Shown piece after piece: positions 33,231 through 44,525 of a DNA stretch of 64,000 nt. The DNA is from Inia geoffrensis (Eukaryota > Chordata > Mammalia > Artiodactyla > Iniidae). The translations under genes and the position numbers were made by a program. Every line of letters begins with the position of its first letter. The stretch's first letter is position 1. The notes under the pieces were generated by a model. That model had not been told where the DNA came from. It did not search any database and worked only from the letters and a program-made list of their open reading frames with translations. Location of the stretch: NCBI GenBank assembly GCA_036417435.1, contig CM070903.1:93517001-93581000 (forward strand). The letters are read 5' to 3'.

Positions 33231-34733
33231 AAATGGATCAGACAAAGGAAAGTGGGACTACTTTAAGAAGGAAAAGTGGACATTCTAGGTAATAAAAGTG
33301 GAAGGATAATTGTAGACATTATAAAAGAACACTCAATACAGTTAATTACAAAGTAAATTTATAGGCCCTAGTTATTTAAAAAAAGAAAATTAACCCAAGG
33401 CTTTGAATTCAAAGGATGTAGGAGATAATAGAATTACTTAAATTAAGATAAAAGAGTCATCATAGTATTTTTGAGCTCAGAGATGCTCCCTCCCCTTCTC
33501 TGGATAGAGCAGGAATCTCTTGGCCTGTATTCCAGGTGGTGTGTACTAAACGATAGAAAAATATCATGATATGGATTTTTTTTTTTTTTTTTTTTTTTGC
33601 TATGATTACAAGTTATGAAGCTTGTGGGATTGGGAGAAGAACCTAGAAAATAACAAACATCAGTATTGCTAAATCACCCGTAAAGTATGCTCTTACTACA
33701 CCTCGAAGTGGTAAAATAAGATGAGTAGGCAGATCAGTTAAGACATTAAGACAAAGGGTCCAGGACTTCATTGCTGATTTATAGAGAAGTGTATGCTTCA
33801 ATGTTGAAAGCAAAGCCTAAAAAAATTGCCTGAGTCAGAAGTGGGTTTTGTGAGCCAGCAATAGCACACCAGAAAGGCAGTGCTGCCTCAGAAGATAGCT
33901 AGGCTTACAGGATGGGGGCCATAGAGAGTAGAGTGTACTATTCATACTTAAAAGGTAAAGGGAAAAAAGAACTTCTCTGATTAAATAAAGCCATAACAAG
34001 GGTTTACTAACAGATAGTATTAGAATCCAGACTTCTGTCTTGTGGGCCATCATACCAGGCAGCTTCTAAAAAATGAGGAGGAATTAGAGTATCTTAAGGA
34101 AGTTCTTTCTGTTTCAAAACCACTTTAACAATGGTTTGCCCCAATCAAGTAAACGTCAACATTTATTAAACAAAATGCCTTAATGCACAGGGAAAATGCT
34201 AAGTTATCAAGGGTGGCTGACAAATGTCTTATTGCTCCTTCTACTGTTCTGCTCCCTGGAGCCTCTTCAGCATTGTTGGCTGCAGGAACAATTCACTCCT
34301 TTTAAAATTCTCTAAATTTACAGCTGAGATGCTCAGAAAATCATTCATCATATGTAAATGAACAGAGTGATTGTCCATTCCAAAACACTGAAAATCTTGG
34401 GAAAAACAGGAACACAAACGTTCCTTGAAGAATGTAGTGTCTTTGCTTTGTGGGCCTCTCCATTTTAAGAGGCTCTTCATTCTAGATAACTCAGAGTCCA
34501 TTCTCATTTAACAAATCATGTAGTTTCTTTTTTCGGTGAGATTATTCTTTTGCAGACGTTCCTTTCTCATTTAGCTTGATTATTAGTAACTTAGAAACAC
34601 TTACAAATGTCATAAATGATCCAACTTAATTAAAAATGCAATATAGATGAGAGGTGTATATTGAATGAGATTTTGTAATAAAAGAAGTCAATCTTTGAAG
34701 GAGAAAAGCCCACTTCATACACAGCCCTTGCAT
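33231..34733. other. Mostly unique DNA with a second 23-T run
   Basis: T run at 33576-33598. Minus-strand frames at 33835-34053 and 34241-34507 have no recognised domain. No supported gene. Confidence 0.45.
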
Positions 34734-34747
34734 AAATTGACTGCTCT

Positions 34748-34883
34748 TGGGAATTCCCTGGCCTTCCAGTAGTTAGGACTCCGAGCTTTCACTGCCAAGG
34801 TCCCTGGTTCAATCCCTGGTCGGGGAACTAAAATCCCACAAGCTGTGCTGTGTGGCCAAAAAACAAACAACAACAACAAAAAA
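34748..34883 (+). mobile_element. CHR-related SINE, short form
   Basis: Head gggaattccctggccttccagtag, box B-like ggttcaatccctggtcgggg, tggccaaaaaac end and an A-rich tail with caacaacaac. A perfect 14-bp duplication aaattgactgctct lies at 34734-34747 and 34884-34897. Confidence 0.93.
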
Positions 34884-34897
34884 AAATTGACTGCTCT

Positions 34898-35925
34898 CTC
34901 TTTAGCTCCATCCTCCCAGCACAGGAAATCACTTCATGGGTGCTGTACAAAGACTTGGAGCTTTAAAGGATAGGCCATGTTGACTGAGTTTAGGTATTGT
35001 TTTTTATTTCATTTTTGTTATGCTACCTGAAATTCTTAGAATATTTGGGCGCAGAAATGAACACTGATAAAATTGCAAACATTTATGTGAATGGTAAATG
35101 GCTTTTAGGTATTTACATGTTAGTATGAATTCATTTAATCAGGTTGCTTTCCTCCTAAACTCAGCTGGCCCTTGACAATATTTGTTTTTGTTTGGAGAAA
35201 GGAAAGCAATAATTTGAAAACATGAAACACTTTGGTTGCTGCGGACCAGGCCTGGGTGCAATATTGTGGTACAGGAAGAATATTGAAAAAGATTTTAATG
35301 AATTACAAGAAAAGGGATATCTCAAAAAGTATCCTCTGTTTTCTGTGCAGAAGCTTGTATGCACATACCACACACATGCACACACAGAGGCTATATTCAA
35401 GATCTCTGCTCTGTCAGGAAATAGAACTCAGGGAATAACAGTAGCACCACAAAAATTAGCTATACTGTGGCTTAAACAGCTTTTATGGACTGGCCTTCTA
35501 ACACCTTTCTGAATTTCAAAGTACAGACCAAAAAAAAAAAAAAAAGAACATTTTCAATATAATTAGATTATACATTTTAGAATCTCTAGACACCATAAAT
35601 AAAAGGAGAGTCTCCTGGATGTTTTATATAATAAGATTATCTCTAGGGTTTAAGCACCCCAAAAGAGTGTCTCTCTCTTGAAGAATTGGAAAGTTTTCTT
35701 TTAATCAGATAATTTTTGTTCCAGTCTCTAATAAGTTCAAATTGGAGCCCTAATCATATTAATAAACCTGGTTCTTAATATGTTATTGGCTTATATGTCA
35801 CTCATTCCTTTTTATTATTTTGATTTTCAACTTCTAATTAGGCAACCTAAGTATAAGCTGCCTTAACTCTCTTTTTAAAAAAAATATGGCAACTAAGAAA
35901 AGAAGGCAGAAGAAACAGGATATTA
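34898..35925. other. Unique AT-rich DNA, no gene seen
   Basis: A CA-rich patch at 35360-35390 and an A run at 35529-35546. The plus frame at 35222-35512 has a few cysteines but no recognisable domain. Confidence 0.4.
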
Positions 35926-35929
35926 TTGT

Positions 35930-36050
35930 AAATTATGTGCTATGTGTTACACATGCATTACCTCAGTTATTTCTCTCGTCAGCCTGTGACATAGGTCTTA
36001 TCACCCCATTTTTATAAATGTAGCTGGGTTCAAACAAATCCGACATGACG
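35930..36050 (-). mobile_element. MIR-like remnant
   Basis: Phrases acctcagttatttctctcgtcagcctgtgacataggtcttatcaccccatttttataaatg are antisense MIR-like. Confidence 0.5.
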
Positions 36051-36415
36051 ATATTCAGACTTCTCTGTATGTAACTACTTTATTGCACGAGTGAAATTCT
36101 GATAGGTTATAACCAGGACACAGCTTTTTTTCATCCATGTTTGCATTCTAAAAAGGTCCTTTGCATCTCCCCCTCACCTGATCAGGAGATGGCACAACTT
36201 TCAAGTCACTTTCAGCTTAAGAATACTTTTGACAGTCAGGTGTTACCAAGTCTGATCCTTCTTAAAATAAATCTTCAAACATCCATCTGATTCAAAGTTC
36301 TTCCCCTGCCCTAGCTAAGGTCAGAGCTGGGCATCAGAGATCGGAAGTGAGAAAGCTGCTGTAGGCTTTTTACACCTCTCCATTTACTCGGCACTTGGTT
36401 GCTTCAGTGTATTCA

Positions 36416-36461
36416 GTGTGTGTGTGGGGGGGGGGCGGCCCAAGTTGGGGCTGGGGGGGGG
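36416..36461 (+). repeat. GT run and G-rich tract
   Basis: A short gtgtgtgtg run leads into G10 (36426-36435), then cggcc, G4 near 36447-36450, and G9 near 36453-36461. The strand has enough G runs to form a quadruplex in principle. Confidence 0.8.
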
Positions 36462-37795
36462 TTGAGATAGGAGGACAAAGCAATGTCTCTCTGACTCCTT
36501 GAAACTTCACTTCCCTTAAAGCGAGGAACATTTCCAGCTTCCTCCTGTGGGATGCCCTTTTGGCTGGGGTCCATCGATATGTTTTGAACCCTACCTTCCA
36601 ACGAATCCATTTGGCACGAGGGAACTCAAACCTCCTTGCTTCACAAAACAATATAAGTGCCGTCTGCTTCCCACTACTGCCCTCTCTACTTGCCTTGCAA
36701 ATCAAATCAGTTCCACCATCCTCCCACCTTTAACACTCTCCAGGTGAGAGGCAGCAACCAATTTCCGTGTTTGTATAGGTCCGGGGAATATATGTCAGGT
36801 TCCCCAAGCAGCCAACTGGGGAGTGAGATCCCCAGTGTGCCCCTTTTAGACACTCCTAATATTTATGTAATTTTCTCATTCTACTTATCTTGGTGTGGAG
36901 GGGGGAATACTTCAATAAGGCTGATGACTCTTTACCTTGGTTACCTCTCTGATGAACTAGTGTTCTTTTATATAGCTAGGAAGTAGGGGTTCATTGCTGC
37001 ACTGGTTTTGCTGCCTTAAGTTAGTCTCACATGGATATGTCTAACACTTTTCTTTAGAATGTAGGAAGTACCTATCAACCATTTTTCTCAGACTTGGGGC
37101 TTCAGCTGAAATTTAGAGGCAATAGGACAAGCCCTAGCTAACACCCTGTTATATTGTTTTTAGAGTTAATATTCTTTTCACTATAACATGCTGTTTCCCA
37201 AAATTTGAGAGGCACTACACATGGCTGACCCCAGGAAAGCTGTAAGAGCACGTAAAGCTGTCTTTCTTTCTGGGCTGTCTCCATCTGTCCCTAACCCTTG
37301 TATGCCCCACCTTGCCCATAGCAGAAAGTAAAACAACAACAACGACAAAAACCAAAAACAAACCAAAACCAAAAACAAAACGCAGGATGTTTTCACTGTC
37401 CATTGCTTTGCATTTTAATAAACAATTTTTAGTGTGAAAAAAAGAAAAAAGTCAGATCTACTCCTATTTTTCAAATGCCCTGTAATCTATGAGTTCAATA
37501 TGAAAATAAATGTATATATAATATATTGAATGAGCAGACCTTACATTGTGAAGCTCTTTTCTACCTCTCTTGTCTTTTATGAACATGAGATACATATTTT
37601 CTGCTACAAATATTATGTTGAATTACAACTATAGATCGTCAAAATGTCAGGATTTGCCAAACCCAGCAATAGTTCTATGGAAATAGTTGCAATCAAGCAT
37701 TAAGGACTTTACCACTTTATTCTCATTTCTTTCCAACATGGCAACTAGTTGGCCAGTAAATAGTGTTCTGCAAAGAACCACTTATTGAAAAAAGG
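36462..37795. other. Unique DNA, no gene seen
   Basis: Frames at 36370-36705 (minus) and 36657-36986 (plus) overlap the G-rich tract and have no domain. Low-complexity A/C-rich patch at 37322-37382. Confidence 0.4.
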
Positions 37796-37799
37796 TGTA

Positions 37800-37905
37800 G
37801 GTCTTATTTCTGGCCTTAGAACTACATAGCTGTGTGAGCTTGGCAAATATGTTAACCTCTCTTCCACTCAGGGTTCTTATCATTAAAGACTCTAAGTAAT
37901 CTTTA
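37800..37905 (+). mobile_element. MIR remnant
   Basis: MIR order: gaactacatagctgtgtgagcttggcaaatatgttaacctctcttccactcagggttc. Confidence 0.65.
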
Positions 37906-38215
37906 TAGCCACAAAATGTTAACCATGCACAGAGTGCTGAGATGAACCATTTCAGCGAAGCGCTGAAATCCTTCTAAATAAAACCAGAGCCATTGAAGCT
38001 GCTAACTAGAAAATAACCCCTAAATGATAATAAGTCTAGACAAGCCATTATCCAGGATGGGTTGCTTTGAGTTCAGTAAAGTGAAGTGTTAATCTAAGCA
38101 GTTAGTTCTTCAGAGTTTCCAGAGACTAAAGAGATGTATACCAACAGAGAAGCACACTTACAGAACGTGTTATTTCTTAAACTGACAATGCAGTGTGTGT
38201 GTTCACTAGTATTCA

Positions 38216-38239
38216 CAGAATATTATTAATAATATTCTG
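38216..38239. repeat. Perfect 24-bp palindrome
   Basis: Each half is cagaatattatt and its exact reverse complement aataatattctg, with no spacer. The pairing stops one base either side (a and a). It lies in unique DNA. Confidence 0.92.
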
Positions 38240-38309
38240 AAACATTTTCACAAGTACTGGACTAATCTTTCTAGATATATGTGTTTCAGAATATGGATGG
38301 ATAACCACT

Positions 38310-38480
38310 ACTTCCAGGATAAAACCCCATGGCATGAATTACTCTGACCTCCATAGCTTGACCTCTGCTAACACCTTTCAGTCTTGTCTCTTGCCTTGCC
38401 CTGACTCAGACTCTGTCCTTTGGCCATGCTCGGCTACTTGTTCTTGCTTGAAACACCAGGATGTTTTAAGCCTCCACAGT
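38310..38480 (+). mobile_element. L2 fragment
   Basis: Pyrimidine-rich L2 text: catgaattactctgacctccatagcttgacctctgc, then gtcttgtctcttgccttgccctgactc and tccacagtttttcacaggctgctccc. Confidence 0.55.
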
Positions 38481-38509
38481 TTTTCACAGGCTGCTCCCTT
38501 TGGCTACCA

Positions 38510-38975
38510 TTCTGGTTATCTACTGCTGTGTAATAAATCATGCCAACACTAGCAGTGGTCAGGAGAGTTGGTGGTGCTTAGTTAGGTGGTTCTTGCCCAG
38601 TGAGGTCTATCCTGTGGATACAATAAGATGTTGGCTGGAACTGGAATTGTCTGAGACTTGTTAATTCACATGTCTTGTTCCTGGGCTCAAAGGACTCAAG
38701 CAGCCGGTATCTGGAACAGTTGGCTCCTTGGGCATCTCTCTATGTGGTCTTTTGAATTGGTCTCTCCAGAATGGCAGCTTCAGGAGGGTCAGGCTTTTTA
38801 CATGGTGTCTTGGGCCTTCAAACATACATGTCTCAAGTGAGCAAGAGAGGTGGAAGCTATATCATCTTTTAGGACTAGCCTTACAGTAGTCATACAGTAT
38901 AATTTCTGTTGCATTCTATGCATTAGAAGTGAGTCACTAAGGACAAACAATGTTCAAGAGAAGGGTTATTAGATT
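38510..38975 (-). mobile_element. MLT1-like MaLR LTR remnant
   Basis: The order ggttatctactgctgtgtaataaatcatgcc, cttgcccagtgag, agcaagagaggtggaagctatatcatc, tgttgcattctatgcattagaagtgagtcac, ttattagattccacctcttgg and tcaaagaatgtgggg is like an antisense MaLR LTR. Family assignment is by memory and is uncertain. Confidence 0.5.
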
Positions 38976-39223
38976 CCACCTCTTGGTAGAAAGAGTGTCA
39001 AAGAATGTGGGGATATGCTTTCAGACCACTATATGTATATAGCAAATACCTGTTATCTTTCAAGACAGTCATCTCCACTATGAAGCCTTTGGACCATGTT
39101 CACATCCTACCTTATTCCTTTCCCTTTTTCAAATTGATCATTTGTTCCATTGTACCTCTACTCCTTATACCTGCTGTTATTACTACATGTATGATTACAT
39201 GTATTGAATAAGACATATGAGAG

Positions 39224-39428
39224 GGGCTTCCCTGGTGGCGCAGTGGTTGAGAGTCCGCCTGCCGACGCAGGCGACGCGGGTTCGTGCCCCGGTCCGGGAG
39301 GATCCCACATGCCGCGGAGCGGCTGGGTCCGTGAGCCGTGGCCGCTGAGGCTGCGCGTCCGGAGCCTGTTGCTCCGCAACGGGAAAGGCCACAACAGTGA
39401 GAGGCCCACGTCACGCAAAAAAAAAAAA
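39224..39428 (+). mobile_element. Young CHR SINE (about 205-bp form), CpG-rich
   Basis: Head gggcttccctggtggcgcagtgg, box B-like gggttcgtgccccggtccggg, catgccgcggagcggctggg body, gcaacgggaaaggccacaacagtg near the 3' end, and an A tail. A perfect 14-bp duplication aagacatatgagag lies at 39210-39223 and 39429-39442. Many CpG dinucleotides are intact, so this is the youngest-looking SINE in the window. Confidence 0.96.
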
Positions 39429-39442
39429 AAGACATATGAGAG

Positions 39443-40108
39443 TATATGTGAAGCTTATGAATACTAGAAAATTTATTTATTACAAGCCGGATTTGCTTTC
39501 CAAAATGATATTAAAGAATTTTCCAAAGCTAAGAACATTAGGCTTTGGGCATTTTGAAACATTACAAGTTGTTTACTACTTTGTCTATATTGAGAAACAG
39601 GTGACTAGAAACCCTAAACTTATTTTCTCTTTGCTAGAATTATGGTCATTGTAAGTAAAGTGTCTTAGCCTACATTAACAAGTGCGCATACGCTTAGTTT
39701 TGAGGCAGTAAAAAAAAATTAGAGAATAATGTGGAATACATTCATCTTCTTTCTCTCAAAACTTTAGTCCATGTTAATCTTGTAGATCTTCCAGTGCTGA
39801 TTACTGTGAGAGCCATCAAAGGTCCATAAAAGCCCAATACAGTGATGGAGGAAGGAGCTTTTCCAAGATGAATTTGAGATGTGATGGATTTGCAAAATAT
39901 AATGGCTAACTTCCTGGCAGCTGTGTAATGATTGATAAGCAGAAGTTAAGCAATGCGTTTCTATTTGCTTTAGATTTATATGTTTGCCTTTTGGATACAT
40001 GCTGGCCATTGAAATCGACAGCATTAATCTTTGGCATCTTCATTTTATCTCCTATATAAAAGCTAGTTAAAAAGCGTGTTGCAACTCTCACCCAAATTAG
40101 TAGAAACA
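39443..40108. other. Unique AT-rich DNA, no gene seen
   Basis: No repeat family recognised. The minus-strand frames across it (39764-40024 and 39906-40109) lack domains. Confidence 0.45.
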
Positions 40109-40119
40109 AGGTTATTTAT

Positions 40120-40142
40120 ACATATATATATATATATATATA
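40120..40142. repeat. (TA)n microsatellite
   Basis: Alternating ta tract of about 22 bases leading into a T run. Confidence 0.9.
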
Positions 40143-40218
40143 TTTTTTTTTTAGCATCTTTATTGGAGTATAATTGCTCTACAATTGTGTGTTAGTTTCT
40201 GCTTTTTTTTTTTAACAG
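40143..40218 (-). mobile_element. Tiny L1 3'-end insertion (about 65 bp) with T runs both sides
   Basis: Only the end of the L1 3' UTR, agcatctttattggagtataattgctctacaattgtg, in reverse orientation between T-rich runs. The flanks share aggttattta (40109-40118 and 40219-40228), consistent with a target-site duplication. The (TA)n run lies inside the left flank. Confidence 0.8.
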
Positions 40219-40229
40219 AGGTTATTTAC

Positions 40230-42125
40230 ATTTAATTTTCCCAAGAGCCAGACTTTTTACTTCCTATGAATTCCTTTATCAATATTAGCACCTTGTATGT
40301 TGAGAACTTTTCAAAAGTTGAGTAGTTTACTGTCATATTTTGGCAACTCAAGGTCTCTGGCACACGCAATTGCAATTGCATGGGGAATGGGTAATTACTC
40401 TTTAATAGGAGAAGAATAGTAGGGGTCACATTTGACTCAGAGTCATGGGTAGCATTTTCATTAAATATCACCTTGTAATCATTACTCACTGCACGCTTTA
40501 GCAAGACAGCTGATGAGGAAGGATGACAGAACAGGGACATTGCTATCAACAGGCAGAGCACGCACAGGCTCAAAAGTGTAATTTGGTTTGACTAGTACTT
40601 GGAGACATTTACTGTCACATTATGCCACCCTACAACTAAAAAAAGTTTAGGGGATAAAAACTATTGTTTAGGGGAAATGTGTGGTTTCCTGATGACACAC
40701 ACTTCAAATTCTGTACAAATAAAAGCTAAGACAAGTGAGAGATCCCATCCATTCTATTGTGCCGTCAGTGAAATTTAGGACACAATCCCACAATTTCATA
40801 ATGTTTCCCCAGGTAATGCATGTAATAGCATCCTTCACTCAAGTCAAGTGATATGAAATGAGAGATACTACCTAATCATTGAACATAGAGAGAGATAGAG
40901 GCAGGGCTCTTTTACTAATCTTTCTATGTCTTTACAAATAGCATGAAGAAAACTTTTACACTGATTCCCACCATAGTTGTTTTATATATTTTTAATTTTT
41001 TCAGTTCAGAAATTGTAACAAACATGACCGCTCATTTATTTTCAGATATTTTCATTGTAAATATGTTTCTTTGTTATTTTTGGTGTGTTCATAAAGTGAA
41101 AAACAAAACCCAAATCCCAACAACCCAGGTATGCATGGTGTTTAGTGTTGGCGCACATGGATGGCTTGAGAAGATTTATCCCGTTCACAATCTTCATCAG
41201 CCACGCTCTTCTCCTTAAGCTTTCCCCAAACATATGTGCCAATAAAACAGAGAGCGTGCATGGTCGACACTTCTCTCTAATAAGTCTCTCAGCCTCTGAT
41301 TCCAGCCAAATTACTCTCTACAAGTCCTTTCTATATAGAAATTTTCAAGTTGCCACTGTTTACATAATTTTCATCAGAACACTTGGCTCCCATTAAAAAC
41401 TTCCCACTTCTTCAAATAGATATTTGCAGCGTAGAAGAAAAATAATTTCTGGATATTTATTATTTATACTAATTTATGATTTAAATTATGACAGAAGAGG
41501 TCTGGGATAAAAACTATTGAAAGAGCATAAAAGGATGGGTAAGGTCATTAATGTGTGATATATAATACTTGCTTGAAGTAATTTTGGAGGTTTTTATAAA
41601 CTTATTTTGAGGGGAAATTCTCTCTTTACTTCACGCTTCATGCTTTTACTAGTTTCTTATCTGCATGTTGAGTTAGAGTGATCAGTGTTTGTGTATGATT
41701 TCAGCCAATGGCGGCTTTCGCTTGCTCATTAGATGGGGAAAAAAAATAGGAAATAGGCAAAAGATTCACTTCAAACAAGGAGTCACAGTTTGGAAAGTGA
41801 TAGATAGCAAACATAGACTCCTTTCCTTATCAAGGATGGTCTGTCATAATTTCCCTTTTCCTACCTATTGTTTGTTTCTAATTTGACTTCTGCCTTTCAC
41901 ATGACCTTAGTGGCTCTGTGTAATCTCTTTTATTTTCCCTTTATTTTCTTAAACTGTGAGATATATTATACAATGCATAGAACATAATGTAGTTTAAAAA
42001 ATAATTATACATACCCTGTATCCACCATCTACACCCAGTGCTGAATCACTTCTAGCCCCATTCCTCAATAAGTTTAAAATTTTAGTGGGAAAAAGAAAAA
42101 AGTAAGTGACTGAGAATAATGAAAT
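40230..42125. other. Mostly unique AT-rich DNA, no gene seen
   Basis: No supported repeat except weak L1M-like text near 41940-42060. The 40232-40573 minus frame (113 codons) and the 40943-41218 plus frame have no recognised domain. Confidence 0.4.
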
Positions 42126-42129
42126 GATA

Positions 42130-42700
42130 TAGATATTTTAACAGACACATGCCCATAAAGAGAGGACACCAAAAATAGGGCATGGTCAATTGCATTCTTT
42201 GGAAAGAGGAAGGAAGAACAGGGATGACTTCATAGATTAATTAGAGGTGAGTCTTAATAGACCAATAGGCTATTGCTGGGTGAACAATGCGTTGGTATAG
42301 GATTCTAGGCAGAGAAACTGCAAACTCCTGACGTGTGAAAAATCTTGGTATATTTTGAAATCACAAGTGGGGTTGTGAGATGTAGGGCAGGGAGAGGGCC
42401 TTAGTACCTTACATTTTCTCTAGAATCTCAGTTCTGAAATTTGAGTGGGACAAACCTGGAGGCAGAGTGACCTGATAGAAGGCTGTTTGCGTAATCCAGA
42501 AAAAGATTACGGTATGGATTAGGGAACATGGCAACACTATGCCAATTCAAGGACTTTTAAAGAGGTACAATTTTCAAGAATTGTTGATTAATTGGATCTA
42601 GAGAGTAATGAAAAGAGGGTACAAGAATCAACCCCAAGTTTTTATCCTAAGTGATGTCACTTAGGTTGATGGTGATACCACTAAGTAAGATAGAGACAAT
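42130..42700 (-). mobile_element. L2 remnant
   Basis: Purine-rich antisense L2 text (ggatgacttcatagattaattagaggtgagtc, then aaagagggtacaagaatcaaccccaagttttta). Diverged. Confidence 0.6.
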
Positions 42701-43389
42701 TCAGTAAAATTGCTTTATAACATGGATTTGATATAATGGGATTTATGATTGGTTCCAATCCTCCTCCCAGCCCCAGGGAAAGAGGAACATGAGGAAAAAA
42801 AACAGCGGGGAGGAATATGGAACAAAGAATAGTCGGGAAGTGAGTGCCTTTTGATCATTTGAGGCTTTTTCAGTCAGTGTATGGCCATCTGTACTCAATA
42901 TATGTTTCACTATCTTTACTTTTGTGCCTATTACAATTTTATAGCATGATTTTTTAATTAACCTTACAATAATGTGACCTTGAATTTTAGCCAAAGCAAT
43001 TTTTTCGACTCCACATATAGCATTTTGGTGGCGTTCTGCAGTATGTATAAGTAGGGGATAGGATCAAAGATGTTGAATTGGGTTTTTGTGGTGCTTATCA
43101 CGCATGAACATGGAATTCATTAAATAGGTATATGAACACCTATATCTGAATATCAAAACTGGGATGGAAATACAGATTTGGTGGCCATCAGTATATATTG
43201 GTACTTGAAATCATACTTATATTTTTTGTGGGAAACTGACATTTTAAGAGTAGATGGAAGAAGAACCCACACAGAAAACGGGAATAAAACATTTCAGGGG
43301 GTTGAATGAATACAGAGTCATGGGAACTGAAAGGATAGGAAAAGGTTTTGAGAAGAAAAAAGCGAGATGGTAACATAAGACTCGAAATT
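42701..43389. other. AT-rich unassigned DNA
   Basis: No gene or confident repeat. Confidence 0.4.
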
Positions 43390-43659
43390 TCCCCTGTGTT
43401 TGATTATTAGGAAGCAGTTTATGGTCTTGGTTAGAGCCATTTTAGTAATATTCTGGGGGTGGAGGGTAGATTGTAGCGAGCTGAGAAATGAATGAAGTTA
43501 ACAAAGTGAGACTGAGTGTATTCTTTCAAAATGTTTGAATGAGAAGGGGAGGGTAGGATTTGCAGATAGTTATTCAAGTAAGTAGGATCAGGAGACTTCA
43601 AGATGGAGGAAACTTAAGCCTGTTTGTGGTGCCAGGAGCTAGAGAGAGGTCTAAGACTC

Positions 43660-43692
<33 letters not shown>

Positions 43693-43990
43693 GCTAGACT
43701 ATTGAACAAATCTCTTGGATATTGACAAGAATTAGATCAAGTGCCAGGATGGTAGATTTAACCCTTAGAAAGAGAAGGAACATCTCTTTCTCTAAGGTTA
43801 ACGGAGAGGAAAGTTAGGATAAATTTGTAGATCAGAAGTAATCAGAAATAGATCAAGAGGAATCAGAAGGAAAAAGTGACCTTGGCTGCTGACCTCTATG
43901 CTTTCAGAGAAATGGGGGGAATGTTGATGACAAACCACCAGAAGAGCTCTTGAATGCAAACTAACAAAGATTCAAGGCTGTTTGATGTGT
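43390..43990 (-). mobile_element. L2-like remnant with (AG)n tract
   Basis: Purine-rich antisense L2-like text (tagagccattttagtaatattctgg, ctgaccttg-like phrases near 43870-43960), with an (ag)n run at 43664-43692. Family call is by texture. Confidence 0.4.
43664..43692. repeat. (AG)n microsatellite
   Basis: About 13-14 consecutive ag units. Confidence 0.9.
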
Positions 43991-44109
43991 GTTAGTGAGA
44001 AAACTACTGAAATGTACCAAAGTGCCTTATGTTTTCTTAAGTATTGTTAAAAAAAAACACACTGTTGTCTTGATTACTAAAAAGAAGTTATGAGAAAAAA
44101 CTTGCTGTA

Positions 44110-44270
44110 AAAAAAGTAGCACTAGACTGAAGGTCTGGAGACCGGCTTCTGACTATAGTCTGGCCATAGTTCTAGCTCCATTATATTAGAGGAGCCAATT
44201 TAAGAGGTTTCTCATCTAAAAGGGGAGAATTGAACTAAATAACATCTAAATGTCCTTCCTCATACAAACC
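44110..44270 (+). mobile_element. MIR remnant
   Basis: MIR order: tagcactagactgaaggtctggagacc, then gaggagccaatttaagag, ttctcatctaaaaggggag and tgaactaaataac. Confidence 0.6.
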
Positions 44271-44409
44271 TAACTTTATCTGTTTTGGCCTTGATTAAGG
44301 CAACTAAAAAGGGTGGAGAAATGTTTAAACCACACTATTTAATTTATATGCCCATGTCATTCTGCAGTCATCTGGTAGCAGGAGACAAACTATAGCTTCA
44401 AGTTTGGGG

Positions 44410-44525
44410 TAGAATTTTTTATTTATTTCAAAAATATTTATGACACACCTACTTTGAGTCAAACACTGTGCTAGGTGTTGTGTGAATAAAAAGATGTATT
44501 AGATGGGTTTAGGTCCTCAAGGGAG
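44410..44525. mobile_element. Probable old LINE 3' end (L2-like)
   Basis: aatatttatgacacacctactttgagtcaaacactgtgctaggtgttgtg, then aagggagcttacaaactag, a common L2-type phrase. Confidence 0.5.

Noticed and set aside
39112..39435. Minus-strand frames near 39.1-39.4 kb
   Set aside because: They translate the CHR SINE antisense and its flank.
43664..43692. Microsatellite as a CRISPR-like array
   Set aside because: Simple dinucleotide repeat with no spacers. No CRISPR-type repeat structure is present and the DNA is mammalian.
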